Origin: Saccharum officinarum
Lineage: Eukaryota; Streptophyta; Magnoliopsida; Poales; Poaceae
Length of the DNA stretch: 64,000 nucleotides
Assembly: GCA_020631735.1 (NCBI GenBank)
Contig: CM036170.1
Coordinates: 66,975,737 to 67,039,736 of the forward strand
Direction: 5' to 3'
Shown: piece after piece, positions 47,001 to 57,331 of the stretch
Numbering within the stretch: position 1 is the stretch's first letter
How the letters are laid out: the number at the start of each line of letters is the position of its first letter
The notes under the pieces: generated by a model
The model's input: only the letters and a program-made list of their open reading frames with translations
Database searches by the model: none
Told to the model about the DNA's origin: nothing
Translations under genes and position numbers: made by a program

Positions 47001-47942
47001 GGGCCTCCTCCACCGACCTCGTCGTCTACACCGACGCTGACTGGGCTGGGTGCCCGGATACTCGCCGCTCCACCTCCGGCTACGCCGTCTTCCTGGGCGG
47101 CAACCTGGTGTCTTGGTCTTCCAAGCGCCAGCCGGTGGTCTCCCGGTCCAGTGCCGAGGCGGAGTACCGCGCCGTGGCTAACGGCGTGGCGGAGGCCGCC
47201 TGGCTCCGGCAGCTACTTGCTGAGTTGCACACTCCACCCTCCCGGAGCACACTGATCTACTGCGACAATGTCAGTGCGGTCTACCTCTCCACCAATCCCA
47301 TTCAGCACCAGCGGACGAAGCATGTCGAGATCGACCTACACTTTGTCCGTGATCGGGTGGCCATGGGCGAGGTACGGGTTCTTCATGTTCCGACGACCTC
47401 CCAGTTCGCGGACATCTTCACCAAGGGCCTCCCGTCCTCGACCTTCGCCGAGTTTCGCTCCAGCCTCAACATCACCGGTGGCTAGTTGCGTCTGTGGGGG
47501 GGTTGTGTGTCTTCTTTCTTGTTCAGCCTCGAACTCCGCTGCGACGGTAGTTCAGACTGCGGGGGGGTGTTGGAGTATATGTAAGCCCATGTGGCTAAGG
47601 CCCATGTGGCCCATGTAAGGAACCTATATAGCTACCCTTCTAGGGTTAGCCCAAATCAATAGAGTCACTATTTCTAGCAAATTTAATAGTACATCAGTAT
47701 CAAGGAAATGATGCTACTTATGGCGACTTTTGCAGGTGCGATCTTTTCAATTATCACCAGGCCAGCTTGTTGAGAACCAAAAAAGGGGTGGCATTATAGA
47801 CGTGGACGGTGAGGTAATTGCTAGAGGAAAAGGAACATACGGAAAAAACGAACATCAAGATGTGATGTCTTATGGTCATCCTATTCAACTGACAGTGCAC
47901 CAAGCATTGGCTACCATATATTGCCCTGACAAGATTCGCTGA
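41060..47942 (+). CDS. sphingosine kinase (DAGK-catalytic family), N-terminally short
   Basis: It phosphorylates long-chain sphingoid bases to their 1-phosphates, stress and ABA-related signals in plants. Ten exons: 41060-41126, 41280-41402, 41522-41622, 42417-42489, 42726-42812, 42912-42989, 43067-43137, 43565-43840, 44269-44391, 47736-47942; 1206 nt, 401 aa, in frame. Lipid-kinase motifs are intact: VFVNPFGGKK (30-39), SGDGVLVEVVNG (90-101), PAGTGNG (120-126), FFSVLLMTWG and DVDGEV. Plant homologues carry about 100 more N-terminal residues. Codons 5' of the ATG (40971-41059) still read like that region (ending KRCRRDFVLE) but have no ATG, and TGA at 40949 closes the frame. Either translation starts at 41060 in a good ATGGCG context, or the gene is 5'-truncated. 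Intron 9 holds a 3.1-kb Copia element; introns 3 and 4 hold MITEs. Confidence 0.88.
42066..42262. mobile_element. partial MITE (GGCCCTGTTTAG family) in sphingosine kinase intron 3
   Basis: GGCCCTGTTTAGTTTCTACC then AATGTTTGGACACATGCATG, GCGAGGCGAATCTTTTAAGC and CCTAATTAGTCCATGATTAG are the left two-thirds of a very common grass MITE. Its right end is missing. A second fragment is at 52865-52908. Confidence 0.8.
42509..42669. mobile_element. Stowaway-like MITE in sphingosine kinase intron 4
   Basis: Inverted ends: CTCTGTTCCAAATTATT, with a duplicated AAATTATAAGACG, on the left, and CGTCTTATAGTTTGGAACAG followed by AGGGAGTA on the right. 161 bp, AT-rich, no coding. The TCCCTCYGTTCC type terminus is typical of Tc1/mariner-related grass MITEs. 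Confidence 0.8.
44589..44700 (+). repeat. 5' LTR (112 bp) of the intronic Copia element
   Basis: TGTTGGAGTATATG ... TATTTCTAGCA. Base-for-base the same as 47568-47679 by eye. Contains CCTATATAGC as a possible TATA signal. Confidence 0.95.
44795..46548 (+). pseudogene. Copia gag, broken
   Basis: ATG at 44795 in a CACCATGG context opens a Pro/Arg-rich N-terminus that stops at 45149-45151. The gag core continues in the same frame from about 45400: SLAAALVAARAAAAEGQA, then HTAVLWHDPADPLVAQLHYQ and LRLDSIVLSWILGTISLDL. A one-base loss near 45952 (AWLAL to EGQFLGNAEARALRLD) shifts it to another frame, which carries the UBN2-like core DASFRTFVQGDLSVAEFCRR and ends at a TGA at 46546-46548, just past the deletion junction. 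Confidence 0.88.
46530..47485 (+). pseudogene. Copia RT C-terminus and RNase H
   Basis: The open frame enters at the deletion junction and has the polymerase motif YVDDIVLTASS, then GELHHFLGVTVEH, QQYTRDILERAGM and PDITYAVQQVCLHMH. RNase H follows with YTDADWAGCPD, SSAEAEYRAVANG, YCDNVSAVYLS and the terminal HVEIDLHFVRD and TKGLP blocks. It stops at 47485. Upstream codons of the same frame (from 46091) are shadow of gag, so the fusion is out of frame. Confidence 0.93.
47568..47679 (+). repeat. 3' LTR (112 bp) of the intronic Copia element
   Basis: Identical to the 5' LTR. It follows the polypurine run at 47557-47567 and is followed by the TSD AATTT. Confidence 0.95.
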
Positions 47943-48749
47943 AGAATGCCATTGGCTAAACGAAGTCGCCTACAAATGTCCCAAGTCTTCGAAGGAAAAT
48001 GCTGAAGTGGAGAGACAGCTGGACCTTACAAAATCAACACCCCCACCACACCCCCTCCCCCCACCCCACACCACCACCCCCACCCAAACCCCACCCACCC
48101 ACCCCAACAAACCAATGAAAGCAGAATCTAGAGGGGAACTTTTGCTAAGACGAACTATGGCATTCATGTATGCCCGGACAAATACCCCAAAATGACCCAT
48201 CTTTTCTGCCCTTTCTACTCTCTCCTAGGGTTAGTTTGATCATGTCGATTGTTTGTATCGTTTTTCAATAACTTTGTGTAGTTCTTTACAAGTTTTGACC
48301 AATAACACAGTGTAAGTATTAAAAAACACAGTATAGGTGGAACTGTTCATATTTGTGTGCACTTCCCTAATTATATCTTTTGGGCATTATACATTTATTC
48401 TGAATGTACTAGTGATCTATTCTGATTCAAAAAGATTGAGACAATTAAAGTTGTGCAACTTTTAAACATTTTTATCAAACCACTTCATTCAAAAATAAAA
48501 TCCAAAACGTAGGCACATGATAATGTCTTCAGAATTTTATCTGGTGACCAAGACTCTGAGAGCTGCTTAAGAGGTGTTGACTCAAAGGCGCCTTTCTAGG
48601 TAACTGCAGCCTGAGTAGCTAGAATGTAAGACCAAGCTCCAGCACCATAGTTGACAAGCCAAAGGTATGTCTAGAGGAAGAGCCCAGATTTGATCATAGG
48701 TGTGTGTAGTGGGGTGGGGGTGGGGGTGGGCGTGGGGATGGGGGTAACG
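47943..48749. other. sphingosine kinase 3' region with C-rich and G-rich tracts
   Basis: 3' UTR sequence follows the TGA. 48030-48112 is (CCACCCC)n-like. 48711-48745 is GGGGT-repeat sequence able to form a G-quadruplex and is complementary in type to the C-rich tract. No further gene is seen. Confidence 0.6.
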
Positions 48750-49660
48750 ACCGAATAGCCCAAGAGGGGATGAATTGGGCTCTAAAAATTTTAAACAACA
48801 AAAACTTAGCCTACGCAAATTCTAAACCCTCAAAACATTTGGCTTTTAAGTTCTTAAAAAGCAAACTAATGAGGCCTTAGGGCCAACAAGCTAATCTTGC
48901 CCTTAGCAAAGATGACACTAAGAGTAATATCCTTAGAGAGCGAGAAAGAAACCTATGCTTAGCACACACTACTAGGAATCCTAGTTGTCATTCAAAGGAA
49001 ATTGAAAGCAATGAAAGTAATAAAGCAAGTAAAAGAAAGGACAAGAGACAACTGTATTTGTTTTTCCATGGTTGGGTTGTTTCCACAACCCCTACTCCAT
49101 GTTAGAACGCCGAAGTCACAAAGACTTTGTTAAGCTCCGCTCCACTAGTGAATACCCGTTCATCACTCTGGCATGGTGGGTTTCAATCCATGTACAAGCT
49201 TTTGGAGCCTCCTCACAATGACACCACCGAGGAAGGTCATCAAATCTTCCATCAGGCCATCTAGGTGAGTAACAAGTCTTCAAACTTCTAAGTTCTAACT
49301 CAAGAAACCCAAGCAAGAACACCAGATGCACTCATGGCTAGCACTCTTTTTTGAACACAAAACTCATGGCTGACACTCAATCCTCACTTCTTAGCTTGCG
49401 TGGCTCTCCAAATGCATCACTATCCTCTCTACAAGTACTGGCAACAATGAGGTTGAAGAGCTAGCCACTCAAAAGAAAAGACTTGCATTGCTCACTGGGG
49501 CTGATATTCGACCCACTAGTCCCAAATTATTTCTTTTTGGGGACTGATTGCATTGCTGAGCTGACTTGCAGAGAAGACTTAGCCGTTGTTAATAGCTCAC
49601 TGGGGCGATTAACTGCATGATTTAGCTCAAGGTACACCCAACGGTAACAAAAAAACAAGA
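48750..49660 (-). mobile_element. probable Copia LTR remnant, minus strand
   Basis: The sequence AATAGCCCAAGAGGGGATGAAT is the complement of an LTR end of the ATTCACCCCCTCTTGG type seen in large grass Copia LTRs. Downstream sequence to about 49660 is AT-rich and non-coding. I could not fix the other LTR end or a TSD. Confidence 0.4.
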
Positions 49661-50084
49661 CTCCTATTGATACTGATAGTGACCACTGGTATTAGCACAT
49701 AAAAAAACATCAATTATTGCCTTATAGAAAACTAAAGCATCAATCAAGTTAATGGTATGGTAGATGATCACGCTACCCGTATCGCTTTCTTTTTATGATT
49801 GCCATCGTTGGCCTTAGATGCATTCCAACTATCACCCTTTCAAATCAGAACTAGAAACTACGCGCGACGTTTGCCGCGCGCCTGCCGCTGTTGGATCCCG
49901 GTTCTGCGTCCCCATTGGAGCAAGCAAACCCATGAATCTCTCTGTCCAAATAGGTCACTATTGACCTTTATCTTTATTACAACAGTGTTAAAACTTCACA
50001 GACTATTAAGTTAAAAACAGGAATCTGATTCTGCACAACTATTATTTGTAAATATGTATTCTAGTTATCTACCTTGTGGTCAAC
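49661..50084. other. anonymous stretch
   Basis: No gene. A GCGCGACGTTTGCCGCGCG inverted repeat lies at 49861-49880. No other structure seen. Confidence 0.3.
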
Positions 50085-50098
50085 AGTAAGCTAATATT

Positions 50099-50203
50099 TT
50101 TTTTCTCGAACAACGCATGAGAGCTTGTGCCATTTCATTAAGAAGAAAAGTACATAAAGGAGAGTGGGGTGTTAAACCCTCCAAGTACATACAACCCCGA
50201 CCA
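50099..50203 (-). mobile_element. 5'-truncated LINE 3' end
   Basis: On the minus strand the sequence reads TCATTAAGAAGAAA-complement, then an AGCTCTCATGCGTTGTTCGAG-like 3' end followed by an A run, which appears as T at 50099-50103. It is flanked by AGTAAG(C/G)TAATATT at 50085-50098 and 50204-50217, a 14-bp duplication with one mismatch. Poly-A tail, truncation and long variable TSD are the marks of LINE retroposition. Confidence 0.7.
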
Positions 50204-50217
50204 AGTAAGGTAATATT

Positions 50218-52864
50218 CAACTACATATTATAGTTATATTGGTATCATGATACTTACTTTGCCTATTGTATCTCGTAAGATGGAAAATGTAAAAATAACC
50301 GATCAATTAGATACTGCAGTAAATTCGTACATCTAATTAAAAATGAACTCCGCACATATACATTTATATTTTGCCCGTTTTTAGGTTCACACAAAGCCTT
50401 AGATTTTTTTTAGTACGAAATCTTGCAATCTGTGGAGTGCTACATTCATGTAGTATGCATTACCTTATAGCCATAATAAGGAGATATGTGAAGAGATTGC
50501 AATATGTTGTTTCAGATTCTCCAAATGGTAAAAATACAAGTTAGCATTCGCATTCAAATTTTAAGAGTTGTGTATTGTTAGTTTATGGTGAATATTTTCA
50601 GAATTAGACATATCCCTGTTTCGAGAAATGTGCGATTAAGTTTGGGTGACAGGTATCATGAGAACAATAGAATCTGTTTACTAAAAAATTGTATGTCCAC
50701 TGAAGCATGTACGAAATGGTTGTTTAGCACAACTTTATTATAATAATGAAATGTACAGGTAGGGATGAACAACGGCTTAGTTAATAGTAGTAGAAACAAT
50801 AGAAACAGTATGTTCTATTTACACAATTACACTACAATACAAGTGTTGCCTATCTGACAACAAAGTATCCTGCTTTCCTGCACAACAATATTGTTTGGTC
50901 TTAATATACTAAGTACAAAGAAAGAAAACATAATAACTATCGAGTAGCACATGGCATATCATTTGGTTAAATTTATCAGAAAATTATTGCTAATATTAAG
51001 TACCTGATCTTTCTCTCCTATGCTAATTACTCTCAATTGACACTCTTCAAGTATTTATATTTCTCTGAATGGTCACTGTTGTAGGATCTCTATCTAATTG
51101 AAAGAGAGGTATTTGATAATTAGGTGCTGGGTATAATACCTCAAGTAGTGTTCTCATGGTGAGCTCGATAGTCTCCTTGCAGACCTCTTCTTGCTGTTCT
51201 TCTCTAGGAACTGAAGCATGGAATTGGAGACATACCTCACACTACCACTAGCACACCAATGTAAGGAAGGTCAGGGTCAGCTATCTGCTACTAACATCAT
51301 AGTTAAAGGGTCAAAGCATCATTTCAAAAGGTATTGATAACAATAGGAGCTGTCCTTATCTATGTTTGTTTAAGCCTATCATCACAAATCAGCAGAAATT
51401 ACCTTTCCATGGAGAACAAGGGGATAAAATTTGCCAGCATATACATGGGCGCGACATCTGGATGCCTGTGAGCGCTGGAGGTGAACCTGGCAGCACGATG
51501 GATTAGGTCGATGACCACAGACTAAGCCTGCACATCTGTTTCATGGTAAAGATGAGATAAGCACACCTCTGGTTGTTCCCAGCACCTGTGTCTGCACTGG
51601 CCATGGCAAGGTTTACCAGGACAGCTCAAAAATCACAAAGTTGATTCAGCAAGATGTGAAACAAGATTAAAATTCACTTCTGATGGATTTCAATTGGAAT
51701 TAACCCTGGTGCTAGATTACCTCCACTGAAACATTACCATGAAAGTAACTTCAAATAGTTCATATAATATAAATAGAAAAACGTGATTTTGAACTCACAA
51801 CTCCTGAACTGAAAATAGATGTCTACCTCTATATATGATGATGATGAATATGCTTTTTGAAAAGCCACTTTAATCACATCGTACTCCTGGAGAAGCTAGC
51901 CCACGCGCAGCGCTGGCGCCTTCTCCTTTCACGCCTGGCCGATGGTTGGCCCTCGCAACGGCGTGAGGAAACGAGGAGGCGGCGGCGAGCGCAGCGTCGT
52001 GACTCGCGAGAAAGGAGGGAAGCGGAGAAGTGGATTCGCGAAGCTTTAAGGATCTACGGCTAGATCGACGCTGGCACGTGAATCAGACGGCTGATAAAAA
52101 AAAGGCGACGTGGCCCAATGAAAACTCAGACTTGGCTCTGGTTTAGAGAGAGAGAGAGAGAGAGATGTTGTGACCAAGAATAGAATATGACCCACTCGGT
52201 CTTCGTTCTAGAAGAAACCCCATGACAATAATGAATTGCGATTGGGTAAAATGATTTTCCACCTAAGCACACATATTACATGGTCAAGATGAAGGTATTT
52301 CTTGAACTGCATACACAATTCTGGAGAGCATGACAGGACACGGTGAGACTGAAAATGTGAAACAGAGATGAAGGTCCCATCAAAGTCTTCCCAATAATTC
52401 TAAAAATATACTCCTCCCCATATTCATGAATGGTGATGCTGAGTTCAGATGAAAATACAAGCAGTCATCATCTTCAAGGAGGGGTTGCAGAACTAAAGCC
52501 TTTCTAGCAAGGCAAGATAAGAAAAGCTATCTCGAAATAAAATCAGTATTTTAAGGACGGCTTCAGAAGTTGAACAGACATGAAAAATATCAGATTTTGA
52601 AGATAAAACGATGCTTTAACAAATCTCGAAGTAATAACACAAAAAATAAGCTTGAGCCATTCTGATGTCAAAGAAAGCCTTAAACCAATTGTTTAGCTCA
52701 AGTTTCCAATTGTACCAAAAGGCATACCAGAGCACACTAGGAAATAATATTAATAATCATGAAGATTCAGAGTAAACTGATAGGCAACAGTGCCTACTTC
52801 ATATTCTTACATGCAAGTCTAACAAAATTCATGGAACAATTCCAAGTGGTTCCATAACATCACA
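50218..52864. other. anonymous sequence with one exon-like minus-strand frame
   Basis: No recognised gene. 51047-51238 on the minus strand is open for about 63 codons, ending RDPTTVTIQRNINT-stop, without a starting Met or a known domain. 51857-52063 holds a 68-codon plus frame that is Arg-rich and GC-rich like a 5' leader. (GA)n lies at 52144-52166. The rest is AT-rich with nothing I can support. Confidence 0.3.
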
Positions 52865-52908
52865 GCCTTGTTTAGTTCCCATGACAAACTTTACACCCTA
52901 TCACATCA
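52865..52908. mobile_element. MITE fragment cut by the assembly gap
   Basis: GCCTTGTTTAGTTCCCATGA and CACCCTATCACATCA match the left end of the MITE family at 42066. The sequence breaks into N after 44 bp. Confidence 0.7.
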
Positions 52909-53008
52909 NNNNNNNNNNNNNNNNNNNNNNNNNNNNNNNNNNNNNNNNNNNNNNNNNNNNNNNNNNNNNNNNNNNNNNNNNNNNNNNNNNNNNNNNNNNN
53001 NNNNNNNN
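52909..53008. other. assembly gap, 100 N
   Basis: Exactly 100 N, the usual placeholder for a gap of unknown length. Sequence on its two sides is unrelated (a MITE versus an LTR-retrotransposon tail), so adjacency is not established. Confidence 0.98.
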
Positions 53009-54278
53009 AAGGCTCTAGTACCACTTTGAAAAAACATGAAGCAAGAAAATCTAGCTACTTCCTATTCATACTAGTACTCAATGCATCATTCAAATTATAT
53101 TAGCAAGACACCACACAAGCAAAGTATCAGAGAAAACGAAATGCATAACTATGCATATACATATGAAGTGCACATGGAAATGCAACATTCATGCTTAAGA
53201 GCTTGCTCCCCCTACTTGTGTGCTCAAATTTTAGTTGATCCCTTCTTTTATCAATTCTCCCCTTTAGGTTTTCTCCCTTTTAGAATCTATCTTGTGAACA
53301 ACATTTTCTCCCCACAACATTTTCTCCCCTTTGAGTTCTATCTTTGTGAACAATATTTTCTCCCTTTGGCACCATTGACACAAGGAGCAAACTTTAGATA
53401 GATTATCATGTTGAAATAATATGGGGTGAGGATCAAGTTTATGATTCAACCTAGATTGCTTGCATAAATAAAATACTTCGGTTTGATCCAAGGGCAAGCT
53501 TCTTCACACCTCACTAGAAGGGTTATCATGCACCATGTTTGAAGCAAATATTTAGACAAGTTTTCTAGATTAAACACTTAGGATCACAAGCTACTTAAAC
53601 AAGTTATATGCTACCACTAGATCATACAAGTCATGGAAACAATAGTGGGTACCATATAACTTCAAATTCATTGATTTTCATGAATGAGCCCTAGAACATA
53701 TAAATTATGACTAGATGCACTAAACAAGTCCTAGCATAGAATGTATGAAATGTCAACGATTGTACCTTGGGGCTCAAGGAGAGGCATGTCATAATGGGGT
53801 GCATTCAACTCATGTTGGAGAAGTCAAGTATGTTCAACTCATTCTTTTAGCTGTGAAATTCTTCTCATCAAGTGGCTTGGTGAATAGATCGGCTAATTGA
53901 TCTTCGTGCCACACTCTCAATAGCAATGTCACCCTTTTGTTGATGATCTCTATAAGTGAATGGCGAACATCAATATGCTTTGTTCTTTGATGTTGAAAAC
54001 CGGATTGTTGTTAGCTTCACGGCACTTTCATTGTCACATAGCAATGGCACATTCTTGAAATTGATTCCAAAATCCTTCAATGTTGCCTTCATCCACAAGA
54101 TTTGTGCACAACAACTACCGCGGGCGATGTATTCGGCTCGGCGGTAGATAGTGCAATACTATTTTGCTTCTTGATGACATGAGACAAGTGATCTTCCCAA
54201 CAATTGACATGTCCCGGAAGTGCTCTTTCTTCTCCACTTTATCACGGGCATAGTCGGAATCCGAATATCCAAACTAGC

Positions 54279-54620
54279 TCAAAACTTGCACCTTTGGGAT
54301 AACCATAATCCAACATCTTGTGTATGCTTTAGGTACCTCAATATTCTCTTTGTTGCTTTCAATGACTTTCTCTTGGTGAGGCTTGAAATCTTGCACACAC
54401 ATGCATACACTAACATCACATCGGGCCTTGATGCCGTCACATAGAGTAGACTACCAATCATTGATCTATATAGCTTTTGATCCACCATGTTTGCCATCTT
54501 GTCACTATCCAAACTTCCACTAGTGCCCATTGGGGTTGTAATACTCTTTGCATCTTCCATTCCAAACTTCTTGAGCATATCTTTGATGTACTTGGTTTGG
54601 CTTACAAATGTTCCTTCTTC
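54279..54620 (-). pseudogene. Copia RT C-terminus/RNase H fragment
   Basis: The minus-strand frame gives MLKKFGMEDAKSITTPMGTS, LYRSMIGSLLYVTASRPDVM and ATKRILRYLKHTQDVGLW, the conserved block after the Copia polymerase active site. The rest of RNase H further left is broken by stops. Confidence 0.85.
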
Positions 54621-55160
54621 ATTTGTTTGATTTGAAGTCCAAGAAAGAAACTAAGTTCACCAATCATTGACATTTCAAATTCCTTTGCCATCATTTTCCT
54701 AAACTCATCAAATAATCTTGATTGGTTGAACCGAATATGATATCATAACATATATTTGCAATACAAATAAGTCTTTCCCATCTTCTTGGTGAATAGTGTT
54801 GTATCAACTTTGCCCATGACAAATCCTTTGGATAGCAAGAAGTTCCCTCAATCTTTCATACCATGCTCTAGGTCTTGCTTCAATCATACAAAGCCTTCTT
54901 AACTTGTATACATGATTGGGTTTCTTGTCATCTTAAAACCGGGAGGTTGCTCCACATACACTCCTCTTGAATGTACCCATTGAGAAATGCACTCTTTACA
55001 TCCATTTGATATATAGCTTTGATATTGTGAGCACAAGCATAGGCAAGTAAGATCCTAATTGCTTCCAATCTTGCAACCGGGGGCATAAGTTTCACCAAAA
55101 GTCAAGACCCTCTATTTGTGTGTAACCTTGAGCCACTAAGTCTTGCTTTGTTCCTTACTA

Positions 55161-55670
55161 CTATCCCATCTTGATCTTGCTTGTTGCGAAAGACCCATCT
55201 TGTTCCAATGACATTGTGATCCTTAGCCTTTCAACTAATTCCCATACTTTATTTCTCTTGAAGTTGTTGAGCTCTTCATGCATTGCATTTACCCAATCCG
55301 GATCTCTCAATGGCTTTATCAATGTCCTTGGGTTCTTCCATTGAACACAAAGATGAGTGAGCACAAAATGATGCCAATCTTGATCTAGTTTGAACTCCTC
55401 TTTGTATGTCACCATGATGGAATCCAATGGATGGTCTCTTGCAATGTTAGTTGGTTGAAGCACTTGAACTTGATTGCTTGGATGTTGATGTTGATCATGA
55501 GTTTGGAGATGATGAACTAGCCACTTGTTGATCTTGTTCACTTGAGATGATGTACTAGCTTGATTTTGCATTAGAGAACCACTAGCTTGAGTGATTGGAC
55601 TTTGGAGCACTTGATCTTTGTTGTCATCTACATTAATAACTTGTTTTGGTCTAATATCGCCAATGTCCAT
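55161..55670 (-). pseudogene. Copia linker and RT N-terminal fragment
   Basis: The minus frame is Ser/Gln-rich, then PLRDPDWVNAMHEELNNFKR and NKVWELVER, the start of the Copia RT domain. A short deletion follows, and the frame ends at 55161. RT between 54620 and 55160 is recognisable only in pieces. Confidence 0.8.
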
Positions 55671-55929
55671 TTCTTTTCATAGCATTACTCAATTGAGTTC
55701 CTCTCACATCATCCAAGTTATCTTCTTCATCTTGAGAGCCATTTGTTTCATAAACTCAACATCATGCACTTCTTCAAGTAAACCACTAGCCAAATTCCAC
55801 TCTATAAGCTTTGCTAGTAGTTGAGTAACCAAGTAGAAATCCTTCATCACATTTCTTCTCAAACTTGCTCAATCTAGTGCCCTTCTTTAAGATGTAGCAT
55901 TTGGCAACCAAATACCCGAAGTATGCAAT

Positions 55930-56413
55930 GTTGGGCTTTCTCCATTTAAGATCTCATATGGTGTCTTCTCTAGAACTTGTGGCAATAGAGGCGGTTGCTA
56001 TAGAAGCAAGCCGTGTTGATTGCTTCGGCCCAAAATGAATGACTTACATTATACTCATTCAACATTGATCTTGCCATATCAATTAAGGTTCTATTTTTCC
56101 TCTCAACTAGGCATTTGATTGAGGTGTATACTTGGCCGAGAATTGATGCTTGATTCCAAGCTCTCACATAGCTCATCAACTCTTGTGTTTTCTAAACTCA
56201 CTTCCATTGTCACTTTTACTTTCTTGATTGTGGTCTCAAACTCATTTTGCACTCTCTTGATGAACTTCTTGAATATGTCAAATACATCATTCTTGTCCAA
56301 AGAAAGAATACCCATGTGTATCTAGTGAAATCATCCACCATCACAAAACCATACTTGTTCCCACCAATGCTTGTGTATGTAGTTGGCCCAAATAGATCCA
56401 TGTGCAACAACTC
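55930..56413 (-). pseudogene. Copia integrase fragment joined to LTR sequence
   Basis: The minus strand has FELLHMDLFGPTTYTSIGGN, YGFVMVDDFTRYTWVFFL, then in another frame GVYTSIKCLVERKNRTLIDM and ARSMLNEYNVSHSFWAEAIN. Aspartates in MDLFGP and the RKNRTLID region are recognisable. Immediately upstream of FELLHMD the sequence is GC-rich LTR repeats, not the zinc domain. Confidence 0.85.
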
Positions 56414-57331
56414 AAATGCCGGACGGCGAAGCACCGACCGGACGCGCGCCGGTCGCAACGACCGGACGCGCCGGTCACGACCGGACGCACCGGTCCCGTA
56501 ACTGACCGGAACGCGCTGGTCAAACCTGAGCTGCGCACCAACGAACCAGCGACCGGACGCGCTGAAGAACTGACCGGACGCCACAGTGCCCGCGTCCGGT
56601 TGGAGTCCAGTAAGCTCCCTGGACGACCGGACGCGTCCGGTCCGCTGGACCGGACGCGCCTCGCGTCCGATCAACACTGAAACACGCGCAGATACTGGAC
56701 CTGACGGCGGACGCGTCCGGTCAAACAGTGACCGCGTCCGGTCAGCGTCCGGTCACCACTGTGACCCCGTTTTGCCTCCGTTTCTTTTTCCGACTTCCGG
56801 CGTAGTGGAAAATAGGCATTTCATTTCCCCCAAAATTGCCTGAATCCCGCGCTCGCACGCTCGGCGGAGGGAGAGAGGAAACCCAAACCCTCTCTACCGC
56901 TCAAACTCCACCGCCGTCGCAAACGTGCTAACACCACAAGTGATCTCGTCATGTGTGAGTGTGTTAGCATTTTCACAATCATTTTTCGAGGCGATATTAG
57001 TTCTATCCAAATGCATATGATCATGAAATGCACATCTAGAGGCACTTAGGAGTTCAATAGCCGCGTTATTCCCTCTTTATAGTACGGCTATCTATCCTAT
57101 AATGTAACACACCCACTAGGTGTCTTGGTTACTAAAACACAACCCTTAAGCATATACTTTGCCTTGATCACGTAGGGTTGCGTCCAAATCCAAGTGTGGC
57201 CATCATGATCACCATGTCATCTTGCCACCAACCTTGGAGTGTACTAATCCTCATATGCTACATACAACTTAGGCATAGGATTAGTACTTAGGCATTGTCA
57301 CTAATTACCAACACCAAACATAGGACTTTCA
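56414..57331 (-). repeat. Copia LTR with GACCGGACGCG palindrome array
   Basis: Plus-strand right edge GGACTTTCA is minus TGAAAGTCC, an LTR start. 56430-56760 holds about a dozen GACCGGACGCGTCCGGTC-type units, most imperfect. The LTR 3' end and primer site are absent because of the fusion to integrase at 56414. Confidence 0.75.

Larger units (their letters stand above)
44589..47679 (+). mobile_element. young non-autonomous Copia retrotransposon in sphingosine kinase intron 9
   Basis: Identical 112-bp LTRs (44589-44700 and 47568-47679), TSD AATTT at 44584-44588 and 47680-47684, a primer site TGGTATCAG at 44701, and a purine run TGCGGGGGGG directly before the 3' LTR. 3091 bp in sense orientation to the host gene. 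It keeps gag and the C-terminal RT plus RNase H. Protease, integrase and the N-terminal half of RT are deleted at about 46.5 kb. Identical LTRs mean very recent insertion. Confidence 0.96.
53009..57331 (-). mobile_element. degenerate Copia (SIRE/Maximus-like) retrotransposon
   Basis: On the minus strand the order is LTR (57331 down to about 56414), integrase, RT, RNase H, then purine-rich GGGGAGAAAATGTTG-type tracts (53270-53350). gag, protease and the 5' internal region are missing. Every domain carries stops or frameshifts. The 57331 edge (minus TGAAAGTCCTATG) abuts chromovirus LTR sequence, so this element inserted into that LTR. The left part ends at the gap. A minus-strand TGGTACTAGAGCC next to the gap resembles a primer site, which is not expected at this end. 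Confidence 0.8.
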
